A stretch of DNA of 64,000 bases from Ganoderma boninense. Its lineage: Eukaryota; Basidiomycota; Agaricomycetes; Polyporales; Polyporaceae. Positions 1-15,566 of this stretch are shown here, in pieces. The stretch's first letter is position 1. Each line of letters begins with the position of its first letter. The notes under the pieces were generated by a model, which saw nothing but the letters and a program-made list of their open reading frames with translations, did not search any database and was not told the DNA's origin. Both the position numbers and the translations under genes were made by a program. The stretch spans positions 310,001-374,000 of the forward strand of contig CM035313.1 in the NCBI GenBank assembly GCA_002900995.3, read 5' to 3'.

Positions 1-473
1 ATAGACAGGAATAATCTTGATTTTTCCTATCGTCATCCACTTATCGCGCGCGGGGCCCGGTCCTGAGCTGGCGATGACGTTCGCACATTTGCAGGAGACG
101 TTCGGCGAGCTGCTCCGCTCCCCAAGTCCCTCACAGACCTGCTGGTCAGGGTCGTCCCCAACCACACCCGCTCTCTGGTGATCATGGACAGCTGGAAGGC
201 CCCTGCAGGGAAGCATGCCCGCGCAGCGCACGCCGCCCTCCAAAAACCACCTCCACGAAAGCGCGGAGACGAAACCCGTCTCTTCGGCGAGTCGGCGACG
301 AGATACACGGTATGGGTTTGCGAGCTTGGGAGGTATCGCGCGCAGGGGACGGCAGCTGGCTGCCGGACGATCCGGCCTTGTCTGAGACGGACGAAGATGT
401 GGGTCTAGCTGTGGTGAAGACGGAGAGAATGGATGAGTTCAGGGGCGTGGAACCGCTCAGCGTTGTGGTATAG
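1..473 (+). CDS. Possible 3' end of a gene entering from the left edge
   Basis: One plus-strand frame stays open and ends at the TAG at 471-473. Its last part is acidic and looks like coding sequence (it contains LSETDEDVGLAVVKTERMDE), and it would be the terminal exon of a gene that begins outside the window. Another frame across 130-400 also stays open, so the exon structure is not settled. No domain is recognised. From 474 to 833 I see only AT/GC-mixed intergenic sequence, the shared 3' flank of this candidate and of the convergent sorting-nexin gene. Confidence 0.2.
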
Positions 474-833
474 ATACCATACGCAGCCCATATCCTTGCA
501 GCGATAACCACGGCAGTAATCTGAAGCGCAAGTGCTTATCGGTGCGCGACTTGCAGCGCAGTCTGGGCCACGGGTGGGCCTCGGGCCCACGCTAGCCCAT
601 CGGCATCTCGGATGTTTGAAACGGAAAGAAAGGTCTGTTAATACTCGGGGTACACGGTCATCACAGAGGGACAACAGGCAGGCGCATGGAAGGGAACGAA
701 ACAGAAACAGAGGGAGGTCGTGAGTATGGTGTAACAAGGAGGACGAGGAGAGGGTAGCCAGAGTCAGCGATGGCAAAACGGACCCGAATTCAGGAGCAGC
801 ACCGTTCAGGGAGCCAGCCGTGCTGCGCTGCGC

Positions 834-1790
834 TCACTGCCACTGCGCCTTGTCCCAGCCCGGGTCTTGGAGGAACGCGCACAGGACCTTGCTTCCCGTC
901 TGCCCAAACCCCGCGCCGCCGCATACGATGTCTCATCAGTGCATGCTCAGACGGACGCATATAGCAATACGACGGCGCACCTGGAGCAAAGGGTGGCCCG
1001 CGACGATGGTGAGGAACCTCTCGAGGCCCTCGCGCCTGCTCTCGATGACCTCGTCCGAGAAGCGGTTCGTGAAGACCTTGCCGGGGAGGGGCGGGATGTT
1101 CACGCGCGTGGACTCGTGCTCGAGGATGTCGCGGAAGGCCTCGAAGTCCGAGTACCGCCGGCGCACGACAGAGTGGCGGAGCTTGAAGGCGGGGATGTTC
1201 GTCTGTCAGTGCCAGTGCCATGACCATATCGCAATGGGCCGCCGGTTCGGTTCGGTGCGCGGAACGCAGCATGGACGGGGGAGGGGGTTATCCCGAGCGA
1301 ATAGCCAATATCAATTTCGGGTTTCCCGTTGCGGAAGAAGGTGCGACGGGCGGGCAAGCAAGGGCGAGGGATAAGGGACGGGAGGCGAGGAAGGGAGAGG
1401 ATGAGCGAGAACGCGGAGCTGGAGCGGGGCTATCTCACGCACCTTGCACACGATCTCGTAGTCGGTGTACATCTTCCGGCCAAAGCCTGCCACCCAACCA
1501 TCCCCCACCGCGCCGCGGGTCAGCCAGTCAGGTACCGCAGCAGGCGTACAGAGACGTGTTACGCACCGTGCGTCTGGGGATTGCGCACCTCGATCTCCAG
1601 GAAGCTCTCCGGCACGCTGTACATCTCCTCGATCTGCAGTGCGTCGCACGGAATACGAATACGGGGGGCCCTGTTGGTGCTCTGACGGCGCATTGCACAG
1701 TGGAGAATGGCCACTCACGGTCTGCTCGTGCCCGCCGATGCGGAGCTCGTCGAAAACGCTGCTCCGCGCGAAGGGGGAGACGGTGGTCAT
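834..1790 (-). CDS. SNX3: Sorting nexin-3/Grd19-like PX protein
   Basis: PX-domain sorting nexin that in the family binds PtdIns3P on early endosomes and helps retromer recycle cargo. Five exons can be read. The first starts at the ATG at 1788-1790 ([20 protein letters not shown]). The second carries [18 protein letters not shown], the third [14 protein letters not shown], the fourth [20 protein letters not shown] followed by [20 protein letters not shown], and the last [20 protein letters not shown] ending at TGA 834-836. The RRYSDF phosphoinositide-contact motif and the PPLPGK loop are intact. The product is about 160 residues and is nearly all PX domain, as in yeast Grd19 and animal SNX3. 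Exon joins are by eye. Family assignment is very secure. Confidence 0.9.
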
Positions 1791-2535
1791 GGTGGTCGTA
1801 GGCGAAGGACGGTTGACTCTTCGGCGTTCCATCCGCGGCCGCCCTCTCGTCTCCCAGCGCCGCTAAACGTAGGCGCCCGCCCGCTTCGGCACCGGCACAC
1901 TCCCTCCACTGGCACTGGCAGATGCTCCTGACGGACAACGTTAACTCCAAGGCTATCAGCCGCTGTATCATCGACTCTTCACATAAGTATAGATTGAGTG
2001 AGAAAGGCAGCATGAGGCATATACAATTCGGAAGCATCGCTGTACACAAGATCGTGCACGTCTAACGTAGACAAGGAAAGAAGCAAGGCACGGAGACAGA
2101 GCCGTACGTAAGTAGTGCTATTACATCCAAGCAACACGACAGCCGCGGCTAGATCGACATAAATGAGAATCAGATGAACGAAACTGAACTTGAATGAAAG
2201 CATGAGAGACATGAGGAACTCAATCATGTACGTAGATAGATAACAACACAAGGGAAGGAGAGAAGATAGATGTTGACGACGACCGGAGAATGGAGAAGGC
2301 GTAACATGCGAAGCGCATACCATCCGAGGTCCGAGTCCGAGTCCCTGCTGGTTTGTTACAATGTTCTGAGTTGCGGGGCGCGAGTTGGAAACTTGCATGT
2401 CCATGTTCAACGGTAATGACCACCTATCACCTATCACCGTGTTCAAGCAAAGCATCAGCTCCCACTCCCCAACGCAGATCCAAACGAACACGCACCCACA
2501 CCACGCCCACACCACACCCACAGATACGAACACAC
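1791..2535. other. Intergenic between SNX3 and the disordered-protein gene
   Basis: No convincing coding exon was seen. The stretch is AT-richer than its neighbours. It holds the promoter of the minus-strand SNX3 gene (right side of 1790) and the 3' untranslated region of the next minus-strand gene. Confidence 0.5.
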
Positions 2536-5500
2536 TCACCCCCGCGGCGGCAGGGAGTACCGTCTATCCTCCCTTCCATACGGCCGCCCATACGGCGGGG
2601 GCGGGACGACCGTGGCGGGTGAGGGGGCGGGGCCATCCTCCCGGGCCGTTCGTAGTACCCCGCCTCCCTCTCCCTCTCTCTCTCCCGCTCCCGCTCCCTT
2701 TCTCTCTCCCGTTCCCGCTCCCGCTCCCTCTCCCGCGTGTCGACGTACTCCCTCTCGCGCCCGGGGCTCGCATTGTACCTCCCAGCGTCGTAGTACGCTC
2801 CTCCCGCAGGCGGTGGGGGCGGGGGGCGGAGTCGCGCGCATGCGTGGCGGCGGCGCATAGCTCGGCTCGTCGCGGTCGCGGTCAGCGGCGGGCGGGTAGT
2901 ACACGGCCCCCGGGGGAGCGAACGAGTCGTCTCGGGGGCGCTTGAGTGGGGGCCGCATGTCCGCGACGTCCCCCGCCGTGCTCCTGCGTAGCGGGCCCGG
3001 GCTGGGGCTGCGTGGACGGACGCGGGAGTACGTGCCAGGGGGGTCGTACCGGGCGGGCGCGCGGTCGCGCTCGTCTCGCGGGTACGCGCGCTCGTCGGGG
3101 TACGGGTCTGTGAGCCGCGAGCTGAGCGGGCGCGGTTCGTACGCGCGGGCTGGGGGCGGTGGTAGGTCGGCGGAGGAGGAGGAGGCGGGGGGTACGTGCT
3201 TCTGCGCTCGCGCTCCTCGCGCGTTTCCCATGCGGGCGGGGGCGGCGCGGCGTCGCGATCGGGGAAGCGGGCGTCGCGTTCGTATTCGCGCGGGCGGTCC
3301 CAGGACCGGTCGTGCAGGTCATCACCGTACGGGAGGCGGTCGGCGTCGCGCCATTCCCGTGCGGGATAGCCGTGCGAGTCGACTGTGGGCCGCCGAACCG
3401 GTTCTGCGTCCCTGTACGGAGGGGCTTCGCCAGCCGGCACCCAGGATCGATCGCGGTCTCCTGCCCGAGATGGGTAGGGATCGGCGGGGGGAGGCGAGGT
3501 GCGGCGGAAGACGGGGCGGGTGTCGGTGAACCTGGGTGGAGGATCGACATCCATCATGTCCGAGGTCCGACGTTCAGGCGGGTACCTATCCGGCTCCGGA
3601 CGGTACGGCGGGCGAGGATTGACGCGATCCCGATCCCTGTGGTCTAGAGGAGGAGCCGGTCGGAACTCACGGACATCAGAGCGCGAAGGCGGACGGGCGG
3701 GCATCGGAGAGAGAGGTCTGAACAGGAGAGGCGGTTCGTCACGAGCAACCGACGCTGCACGATACGGAGGACGAGGGGGTGGATGGCCACGTTCGCTCAA
3801 CGCAGGGCTCGCCGGACGTGCGAAACGACCCGCCGGAGTGAAGTGACGGTCATCGGCGTGAGGTGGAGGACGGTCAGTCAGAGAAGCAGTGCGTGCAGGC
3901 TCAGCAAGAACGGTGCGGTCGTCAGGTCGTACAACAGGCCGGTCGGAAGGGGGAGGCGGGGGTCTCTGAGGCCGGTCATCGACAACGCGTGGTGGACGAT
4001 TGTCGACTGCAGATGGAGGGTTCGACAGACGTTCCTCCAGGGAAGGCTGAGCATTGACCGGACGACTCAGCCGTTCCTCCAGCCTAGGGGCAGGCCGGTC
4101 ATCAGGTCTTGGAGGAACGGGCTGACTGAGTCTTTCTTGAAGAGAAGGCGCGCGACTAATCCTCGATTCCAGCGATACAGGCGGCCGGGCACTCCTCTCA
4201 TCAGGTTGAACAGGACGTGAAGCACGGCTATCGTCAACAGGTGGCCGAGCAGGTAGAGAGTCGACAGGAGCAGAGACAGGCGTACGAGCACCACGTTCCT
4301 CTAGAACGGCCGGCCGGCGATCCTCCACCGGTCGCGGCCGGTCCGCGGGAGGCGGTACAGGTGGGCGCCTGTCTTCGTGTACAGCTGCAGATGGAGGCCG
4401 ATCACCAGTCACAGAAGGAATTGGAGGACGGCGGTCCTCACTTGGCCGCACTGGTCGGTCAGAAGGCAAAGCAGGTGGTACAGGAGCAGGCGCATGATGG
4501 TCGTCCAGAGGTCTAGAAGAGCCGGTCACTCCAGTAGGTGAGGGGGGACGCCGCCGGTCGTCCTGAGCCAAGGCGGGACGGTCAGTGGACGGAGGAGGCG
4601 GACGTCGGTCATCAGGCCTTCCTGAACGATCAACTGGTGCGAGAGGAGATCGGCGGTCTTCTGTAACTCTTGGCTGACGTTCTGGGCTCCGGAGAAGACC
4701 CCTTCGATCGTCAATTATCGGCATTGGCGGAGGAGGTCGACGATCATCAGTGCTGGACGGCGGAGGCCCACGGCGTTCTTCGGGGACAGGGGCTGACGCA
4801 CTAGGAACAGAGGCGTTCAACGGCGGGCGCACGATAGCACGTTCTTCACCAAGATTCCGAGGAGGGGGACGTGAATCAGGACCGCGCTCGTCACGGCCAC
4901 CAGACCCAAAAGTTTCAGCGGCTTTCGAGTCGTATCGGCGGGCAGGATGGCGAGACTCGTAACGCGCTCCGTTGGGAGGCCTGCGGTCATCCAGTTGGCG
5001 AGAGCGGTCATCTAGCCGTCGATCGTCCCTATACCGGCTGTAGTCGGGCCTGCGGTCGCGGTCAGCGTCCCGGTCGTAGTCCTTCTCCCTACTGCGATCC
5101 CGGACCCTCTCTCGCTCTCTCTCCTTTTCTCGATCATACGGCCTTTGATCTCTTGATGGTGGTCCCCGGTTGTCGCTGAGCCCTGGAGCAGTGTTGTTGC
5201 CGTTCCGAGTGGGAGATCGGTTGACCGGAGGTGCTGGCCGATCTCTATCCTCATAGCCGTTGCGCGAAGACCAGGCAGCATCCTTGAGTCGAGAGTCGTC
5301 TTTCGAATCGGCGGGGGGAAGCTTCGCAGGTATGGGGACAGGACTGTCGGTCAGCTCACCTGCATGGCTGATGCGATCCTTACTGAACCCTAGTGACCCT
5401 GGCCGCACGCTGGAGTCCGCAATCCCGCTTCCCAAACGGTGGGAAGCGCTGCTGTCGCCCTTGTCTTGCTTGAAAGGAGAAGCAGGAGGGGCCGGACCAG

Positions 5501-6347
5501 AGGTTGGATCATACCTGTCGGAACGTTTGGTGGGCGAGGAAGGCGGCTGCATGGCCTGCGAGGAAGAGGAATGATTAGCGTACACAATTGGACGCAACAA
5601 CTCAAAAGTGAGTAGCACATTGGGCTTCGGCGACTCGCTCACTGAGGAACGATGGGTGAGCTTCTTGAGGTCGTCCTTGTAATCCGGAGTCTTGGCGGTA
5701 TGGCTAGGGAGAGAGGCCGCCACGACAGCGGTGTCCCCGCCAGACTTAAGACCATCCCGGGCAGAGAGGGAGAGACCAGGAGGGGCGGGATCAGTGTGAG
5801 CTTGCTCGGGGTGAGGAGGAACGTAGGCCGGACTAGATGAGGACCTAGGACCCAGGTAGACACTAGCGAGAGCAGCAGGCTGAGGAACGGGGCGGAAGTA
5901 CTCGTGCTGGTTGTTTTTGATGGTCTCCTTGAGCTTTTCCAGGATCTCCAAGTCGTTCTGGCCGGTGGGAAGCTGGATAGGAATGGATTGTGGCGCTGAC
6001 GTAGGCGGGTACAGCTGCGAGCCGGAGAGGTGTATTGGAGGTTGGAAGGTAGGGCTGGAGGGATGGGCCATGTGCGCAGGGGAGTAGAACGGGAATGGGG
6101 TGGAGAAGGATTGCAGGTACGGACCGGCAGGGAGACCTGGGGCTGGAGGCTGGGGACCAGGGAGGCTGGGGCTCACGTTCAGAGGGTAAGGGGGTGACAG
6201 GGCATGCTCGTCGGGCACGGACATGGGAATCACAGGCGTGGAAGGGAGGAAAGGGCCGTCTGAGCCGTCTGTGAGGGTGGTGACGGTGCGTTCGCGGGGA
6301 GGAGCATTGTTGCGGCCCTTGCGCTTCTTGTTTTGCCTTGTCGCCAT
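2536..6347 (-). CDS. Long disordered DDRR/proline-rich protein
   Basis: Uninterrupted reading of over 1,000 residues from the ATG at 6345-6347 (MATRQNKKRKGRNN), preceded by an intron-like CCCACAG acceptor. After a proline-rich N-terminus comes a conserved-looking segment with ILEKLKETIKNNQHEYFRPV (about 5870-5950). Then follow several hundred residues dominated by DRRPP/DDRRPP units and repeated LEERLS-type motifs (4020-4175), and finally an Arg-Glu dipeptide tract (2664-2740). The C-terminal 250 residues are read only by switching frame at C/G runs near 3155-3185, 2810-2830 and 2600-2625; the best frame ends GREDRRYSLPPRG at the stop near 2536. RE/RD dipeptides and the basic N-terminus suggest a nuclear RNA- or chromatin-associated protein, but no folded domain is recognised. 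The switches look like indel errors in homopolymers rather than introns. Confidence 0.7.
2664..2740. repeat. Pyrimidine hexamer tract encoding Arg-Glu repeats
   Basis: Imperfect tandem copies of CTCTCC/CCGCTC on the plus strand encode a run of about 24 Arg-Glu residues in the minus-strand gene. Low-complexity, slippage-prone DNA. Confidence 0.8.
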
Positions 6348-6824
6348 CTGTGGGTCCACAAAATATTTGGCACTGGCCAGCAAGCGAGTGATAAGATGCC
6401 AGATATGGCCTTGTACACGTTTTGGTGCTATGTCCGCTGCGACCAGCGCACCCAAAGCGCACTAGAGACCGATGTACAGGATAGAGGTGACCGAGGTCGA
6501 AGGAGGAGCAAGGTGCACTCCCTTCGCCCTCTGCACCCCTCCTTTCCCTGTCAGTCTCTGCAGTGCTTATCGGGAACCAATCGCCGTCAGGCGTGACTTA
6601 CCCACGATTAACCTCGGTGAGCTGAAGGCTATTCGTGGGAGAGCATGACATAACACCGAAGACTATTTCCAAGTAAACGTGAAATCGGCTCGTGACTCAG
6701 GTGGACTCGAATTTCTGGCAGGATAAACTCTAAAAAGTCGATGCAGAGACTGATTCCCTTGAGATCTCTTCTGCCTCATTTTGCTCCTCGTCCCCTCCTC
6801 ATCTCCCTCCATCGACCCCGCACC
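6348..6824. promoter_or_regulatory. Divergent promoter region
   Basis: The 477 bp between the start of the minus-strand disordered-protein gene and the start of the lysyl-tRNA synthetase must hold both promoters and 5' UTRs. The part from about 6670 on (CTCGAATTTCTGGCA, AGTCGATGCAGAGACTGATT) is repeated upstream of the second synthetase copy at about 10890-11040, so the duplication includes the proximal promoter. No specific factor site can be named. Confidence 0.5.
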
Positions 6825-8954
<2,130 letters not shown>

Positions 8955-9888
8955 ATCAAAAAGAGTCGATAGACGTAGATGTATTTCTAGAGTTGATTAT
9001 GCATCAGGCATACCATATCCCTCCCCCTCCTCCCTAGTGCTTCGCTTCATTTGGCAGCATCGCTCTCGACTCTCACAGCCGGCACCGCCAGAAATCCTGC
9101 TGGTGCAAACGTGGTATTTTCCGGTGGAGTCCCACCTTGACAATTGTTTCTTCGACCACTTTCAACGGCCCTATCGCTAGATGGGAAAGCTTACCTTTCG
9201 CGCCCCAAGGGTAAGCACCCACGAATATGACGTTCGACACCAATTTCGACGTACGTTGTTGCGAAAGTTAGCCCTTTCCCGCATATTTCCCTTGTTCCAT
9301 TCGGGGAGGTCAACATATTCCATGCGTTTCAAACGCCTCTGCGCACTCCGTCAAATGTTTCCTTTGCACATTTCAGAAAGTGGTACTATTGATGTCACGA
9401 GGGCCGTCCTTTCACTGTCAAGCAGATTTCTGCTAATTTCCTAGCATAGGTAGGACGCCTGCAGGAAATAACAGTGTCTTCCCATACCAGATTTCCTGAC
9501 GGTGCCCATCTTGGTCCTCGAGTGCGATCAGCGTTGTCCGAAAGTCTCATCGCCGATCCTGCATGCTCCAAGGCTCGAGCATCACATGCATCACATCCCG
9601 ACTCTCTTGTGGAATAGAAAAGGGGAACTCAAAGATATCGATGAGGTGCGGCAGCGGCGTGTGCGCGGTGGAAGAGCGCAGGAAGGGCTTGGAAGACGCA
9701 GGAACGTTCAAGAACATGCCCGAATCGGGAAGGAACGCCAGATCGGGTTACCAAATTTTGGGCGCGTAAAAGCGATCTGAGGGCCACAAATCCCCTGCAG
9801 CCTGCGCAAGTTGCAACCTCTCCGCTCCCACCTTTACGCCCTCTTACGACCCCCCACCCTCGACTGCCCTGCTGCACACTCCCCCACC
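8955..9888. other. Intergenic between LysRS copy 1 and Hsp110 copy 1
   Basis: The first 90 bp and the last 370 bp match the equivalent spacer of unit 2 (13156-13638). The middle, roughly 9040-9515, has no counterpart there, so the two units differ by about 475 bp. It holds no convincing gene. It is AT-richer and contains a small perfect hairpin, AGCAGATTTCTGCT, near 9423-9436. The right part supplies the Hsp110 promoter with CCCACC-rich sequence just before the ATG. Confidence 0.55.
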
Positions 9889-10333
9889 ATGTCCGTCGTC
9901 GGCATCGATTTCGGTGCTCTCCACAGCAAGGTGCGCAGAGGACTGTGCTCCCAGATCGCGGCGCATAGATCGATAGCTGACCTCCGCCCTTTGTGCATGT
10001 AGATTGGTGTTGCGAGACACCGCGGCATAGACATCATCATCAACGAGGTCTCGAACCGTGCCACCCCGTACGCAGTCTCCCGGTCCTTGTATGCGCAGGA
10101 TATATGCTCACCGTCTGCATGTGCGTGTGTGTTAGATCGCTTGTGTCATTTGGCCCCAAGCAGCGCTCTATCGGGAGCCCGCGAAGACCCTCGAGATCTC
10201 CAACTTCCGCAACACGGTCGGCTCGCTCAAGCGGCTGCTCGGGCGCACAGCCGCGGACCCGGAGATCTCTGAGGTCGAGTCAAAATTCACCCATGTGAAG
10301 CTGGTCGACGCGAATGGCACCGTCGGTGCGCAG
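9889..10333 (+). pseudogene. Hsp110/Sse1-like chaperone, copy 1 (5' fragment before the gap)
   Basis: ATG at 9889 begins MSVVGIDFGALHSK, the first phosphate loop of the Hsp70-superfamily ATPase domain. It is followed by exons with IGVARHRGIDIIINEVSNRA and, after a second intron, SFGPKQRSIG..., ending at a donor at 10334. Only about 110 residues are present before the scaffold gap at 10429. Compared with copy 2, one G is missing in a G run (about 10171-10174), which shifts the frame after QRSIG. It could be a sequencing error. Nucleotide identity with copy 2 is near total here, much higher than between the two LysRS copies. The rest of the gene is lost in the gap or truly absent. Confidence 0.75.
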
Positions 10334-10428
10334 GTGAGCATTTGAGATTTTGATTGATCTCGCGAAGTTGTCGTTTTTGCAAGATGTCCCTTTCCCCGTC
10401 TTGCTCCCGACGGCTATGATCATGGTTG

Positions 10429-10528
10429 NNNNNNNNNNNNNNNNNNNNNNNNNNNNNNNNNNNNNNNNNNNNNNNNNNNNNNNNNNNNNNNNNNNNNNNN
10501 NNNNNNNNNNNNNNNNNNNNNNNNNNNN
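10429..10528. other. Assembly gap of 100 N
   Basis: Exactly 100 undetermined bases, the usual placeholder for a scaffold join of unknown size. It sits between the two duplicated LysRS-Hsp110 units, so the distance and even the adjacency of the units are not proven. Confidence 1.
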
Positions 10529-11040
10529 CCCCCGGCGGGCAAAGGCCCTAAATCCCGCTGTCGCAGCTGCCGCGTGGGCGCTGGGATCTGTGTACATAGG
10601 ATTCAGAAAACCTTGTTCTTGATGTCGTGTCTCTTCAAGACGCGTTCTTCGGAGCTGAGATGGCGGCTGCATTGTCGTGCGGAGGCGGGGGTGCGCTGCG
10701 TGCGCGCTGGGGAACTTGAAGCTTGACGGCTGGGGACACGGTGGCTCGGTCCGGGCGAAGCTCGAGCGCGAGGCGCCCAATTAAGGTTGGACAGGAACAT
10801 TCGATCGAGCCCCGATGCAGCCGAGTTGCAGAGAGCACTCGCCAGCCTTCGCCAGCCCGTCCGCCGTCTCGCTCGCTCGAAGCAAACGCGAATCGGCCGT
10901 GACTCAGATGCACTCGAATTTCTGGCATAAACTCTAAAAGTCGATGCAGAGACTGATTCACTTTTAGATCTCTTGCTCCCCTCCAAAAGCCTCATTTTGC
11001 TCGTCGTCCCCTCCTCATCTCCCTCCGTCGACCCCGCACC
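10529..11040. other. Sequence between the gap and LysRS copy 2
   Basis: Bases 10529-10890 resemble neither the upstream region of LysRS copy 1 nor the missing part of Hsp110, and no coding exon is convincing. From about 10890 the sequence matches the proximal promoter of LysRS copy 1. Confidence 0.5.
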
Positions 11041-13155
<2,115 letters not shown>

Positions 13156-13638
13156 AACAAAAAAGTCGATAGACGTAGATGTATTTCTAGAGTTGATTAT
13201 GCGCCAGGCATACCTTGCCTCTCCTCCTTACTTTTGACTCCTCCGCACCTCTCGACCCCAGAGAGAGCGATCGGCGTCACGGTTGCCCAAAAGGGATGGT
13301 CGTCGATCCGGCACGCTCATTGGCTCGACCAGCGCCCCGCCGCGCGTGTGGTGCGATGGTGCAAGGGAAATGGGCAACTCGAAGATATCGATGAGGTGCG
13401 GCAGCGGCGTGTGCGCGGTGGAAGAGCGCAGGAAGGGCTTGGAAGACGCAGGAACGTTCAAGAACATGCCCGAATCGGGAAGGCACGCCAGATCGGTTGC
13501 CAAATTTTGGGCGCGTAAAAGCGATCTGAGGGTCACAAATCCCCTGCAGCCCGCGCAAGTTGCAACCTCTCCGCTCCCACCTTTACGCCCGCTTACGACC
13601 CCTCCATCCTCGACTGCCCTACTGCACCCGTACCCGCC
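13156..13638. promoter_or_regulatory. Spacer and Hsp110 copy 2 promoter
   Basis: Matches the right part of the copy 1 spacer (CGATGAGGTGCGGCAGCGGC, then GGGCGCGTAAAAGCGATCTG). It contains the proximal promoter and 5' UTR of the chaperone gene. A canonical heat-shock element could not be established by eye. Confidence 0.45.
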
Positions 13639-15566
13639 ATGTCCGTCGTCGGCATCGATCTCGGTGCTCTCCACAGCAAGGTGCGCAGAGGACTGTGCTC
13701 CCAGATCGCGGCGCACAGATCGATAGCTGACCTCCGCCCTTTGTGCATGTAGATTGGTGTTGCGAGACACCGCGGCATAGACATCATCATCAACGAGGTC
13801 TCGAACCGTGCCACCCCGTACGCAATTTCTCGTTGTATACGCGCAGGATATGTGCTCACTGTATGTGTTAGATCGCTTGTGTCGTTTGGCCCCAAGCAGC
13901 GCTCTATCGGGGAGCCCGCGAAGACCCTCGAGATCTCCAACTTCCGCAACACGGTCGGCTCGCTCAAGCGGCTGCTCGGGCGTACAGCCGCGGACCCGGA
14001 GATCGTGGAGGTCGAGTCAAAATTCACCCATGTGAAGCTGGTCGACGCGAATGGCACCGTCGGTGCACAGGTGAGTACGCATTCCCGATATTCGAGTTCT
14101 TTCGCGAACTTGGCGCTCGTGTGTATGATGGAGAACCTCGCTGCAACTATCAAAATATCGCTATCTCCCGTGCCTGGCTACTACTGTGCCCTTGGCTACG
14201 AAAAGGCATACTCGGCATGATCCTGAGAATACTTTTTGTGACCATGTGCGGCGCTTTAGGGTCGGTGTTGGAATTAACCGGGGGATCTTCGAGATATTTG
14301 TCTCTCCAGTGTTTCCCCCACGCTTCTCCTGTTTGTTTGGAATTCCGGCCAAAAGGAAAATGCTGATCACGACTGCTACAGGTGAACTACCTCGGCGAGC
14401 AAAAGGTCTTCTCGGCCACCCAAGTCACCGCTATGTACCTTGGGAAGCTTCGCGATACGGCCGCCAAGGAGCTCAAGACCGCTGTGTCTGACGTTGTCAT
14501 CACCGTCCCTGGCTGGTACACTGACATCCAACGACGAGCACTCCTGGACGCTGCGCAGGTCGCCGGCCTCAACGTCCTTCGTCTCATCAACGACACCACC
14601 GCTGTCGCGCTTGGGTACGGTATCACGAAGTCCGACCTCCCTGAGGCTGAGAACCCACGGCACGTCGTCTTCGTCGACGTTGGCCACTCCTCGATGGCTG
14701 TCTCCGTTGTCGCGTTCTCGAAAGGTCAGCTGACCGTGAAGAGCACGGCTTACGACCCGCACGTCGGTGGCCGCGACATCGACTACGCGCTCCTGCAGCA
14801 CTTTGCGGCGGAGTTCAAGGAGAAGTACAAGATTGACGTCCTCTCGAACCCCAAGGCGATATTCCGTCTCTCCGCTGGCTGCGATCGCGTGAAGAAGGTC
14901 CTTTCCGCCAACGCCGAGTCGCCACTCAACGTCGAGTCGATCATGAACGACGTCGACGCCCACAGCCGTCTTACGCGTGAAGAGTACGAGGAGCTCATCT
15001 CGGGTGTTCTCAGCCGCCTGGACGCACCCCTTCAGGCGGCACTGGCCGACTCCGGCCTTACTGTCGAGGAGATCGACGCGGTCGAGCTCGTCGGTGGCTG
15101 CACGCGTATCCCTGCGGTCCGCCAAAAGATCCAGAGCTGGTTCGGCGGCAAGGCGCTCTCGACGACGCTCAACCAGGACGAGGCTGCGGCGCGTGGCGCG
15201 ACGTTCGCGTGCGCGATGCTCTCGCCCGTCTTCCGTGTGCGCGACTTCTCGATGATGGACATCGCGCCGTACTCGGTCACCGTCTCGTGGGAGAAGGAGC
15301 CCGAGGACGACGACACGGCACTGACGGTGTTCCCGAAGGGGAACAACGTGCCGTCGACGAAGGTGCTCACGTTCTACCGCAAGGCCGGGTTCGACATCGA
15401 GGCGCGGTACGCGGAACCGGCGGCGCTGCCGGGCGCGATCAACCCCTGGATCGCGAAGTTCACGGCGAAGAACGTGGAGCCGCAGGCGAACGGCGACTAC
15501 CAGGTGGTGAAGGTGAAGACGCGGCTGAACGCGAACGGGGTGCTGTCGTTCGGGAGATGGACGTAG
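13639..15566 (+). CDS. Hsp110/Sse1-like Hsp70-superfamily chaperone, copy 2 (C-terminally truncated)
   Basis: In the family, Hsp110 is the nucleotide-exchange factor of Hsp70 and a holdase in the cytosol. ATG at 13639 gives MSVVGIDLGALHSK; introns follow at 13681, near the RATP codons, and at 14072-14381. The last exon encodes the rest of the ATPase domain (VNYLGEQKVFSATQ, VPGWYTDIQRRALLDAA, FVDVGHSSMAVSV, GGRDIDYALLQHF, ELVGGCTRIPAVRQ, STTLNQDEAAARGA) and the start of the substrate-binding beta domain (IAPYSVTVSWEKEPEDDD, TKVLTFYRKAGF). The frame then stops at NGVLSFGRWT, near residue 510; family members run to about 770. Just before the stop another frame reads EMDVD followed by TAG, resembling the acidic tail that ends fungal Sse proteins. 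So the helical lid region is missing, probably by an internal deletion plus a shift. Confidence 0.9.

Noticed and set aside
14376..15125. Minus-strand open frame of 249 codons
   Set aside because: Antisense shadow of the Hsp110 exon; no own motif, and the start is not needed by any neighbour.
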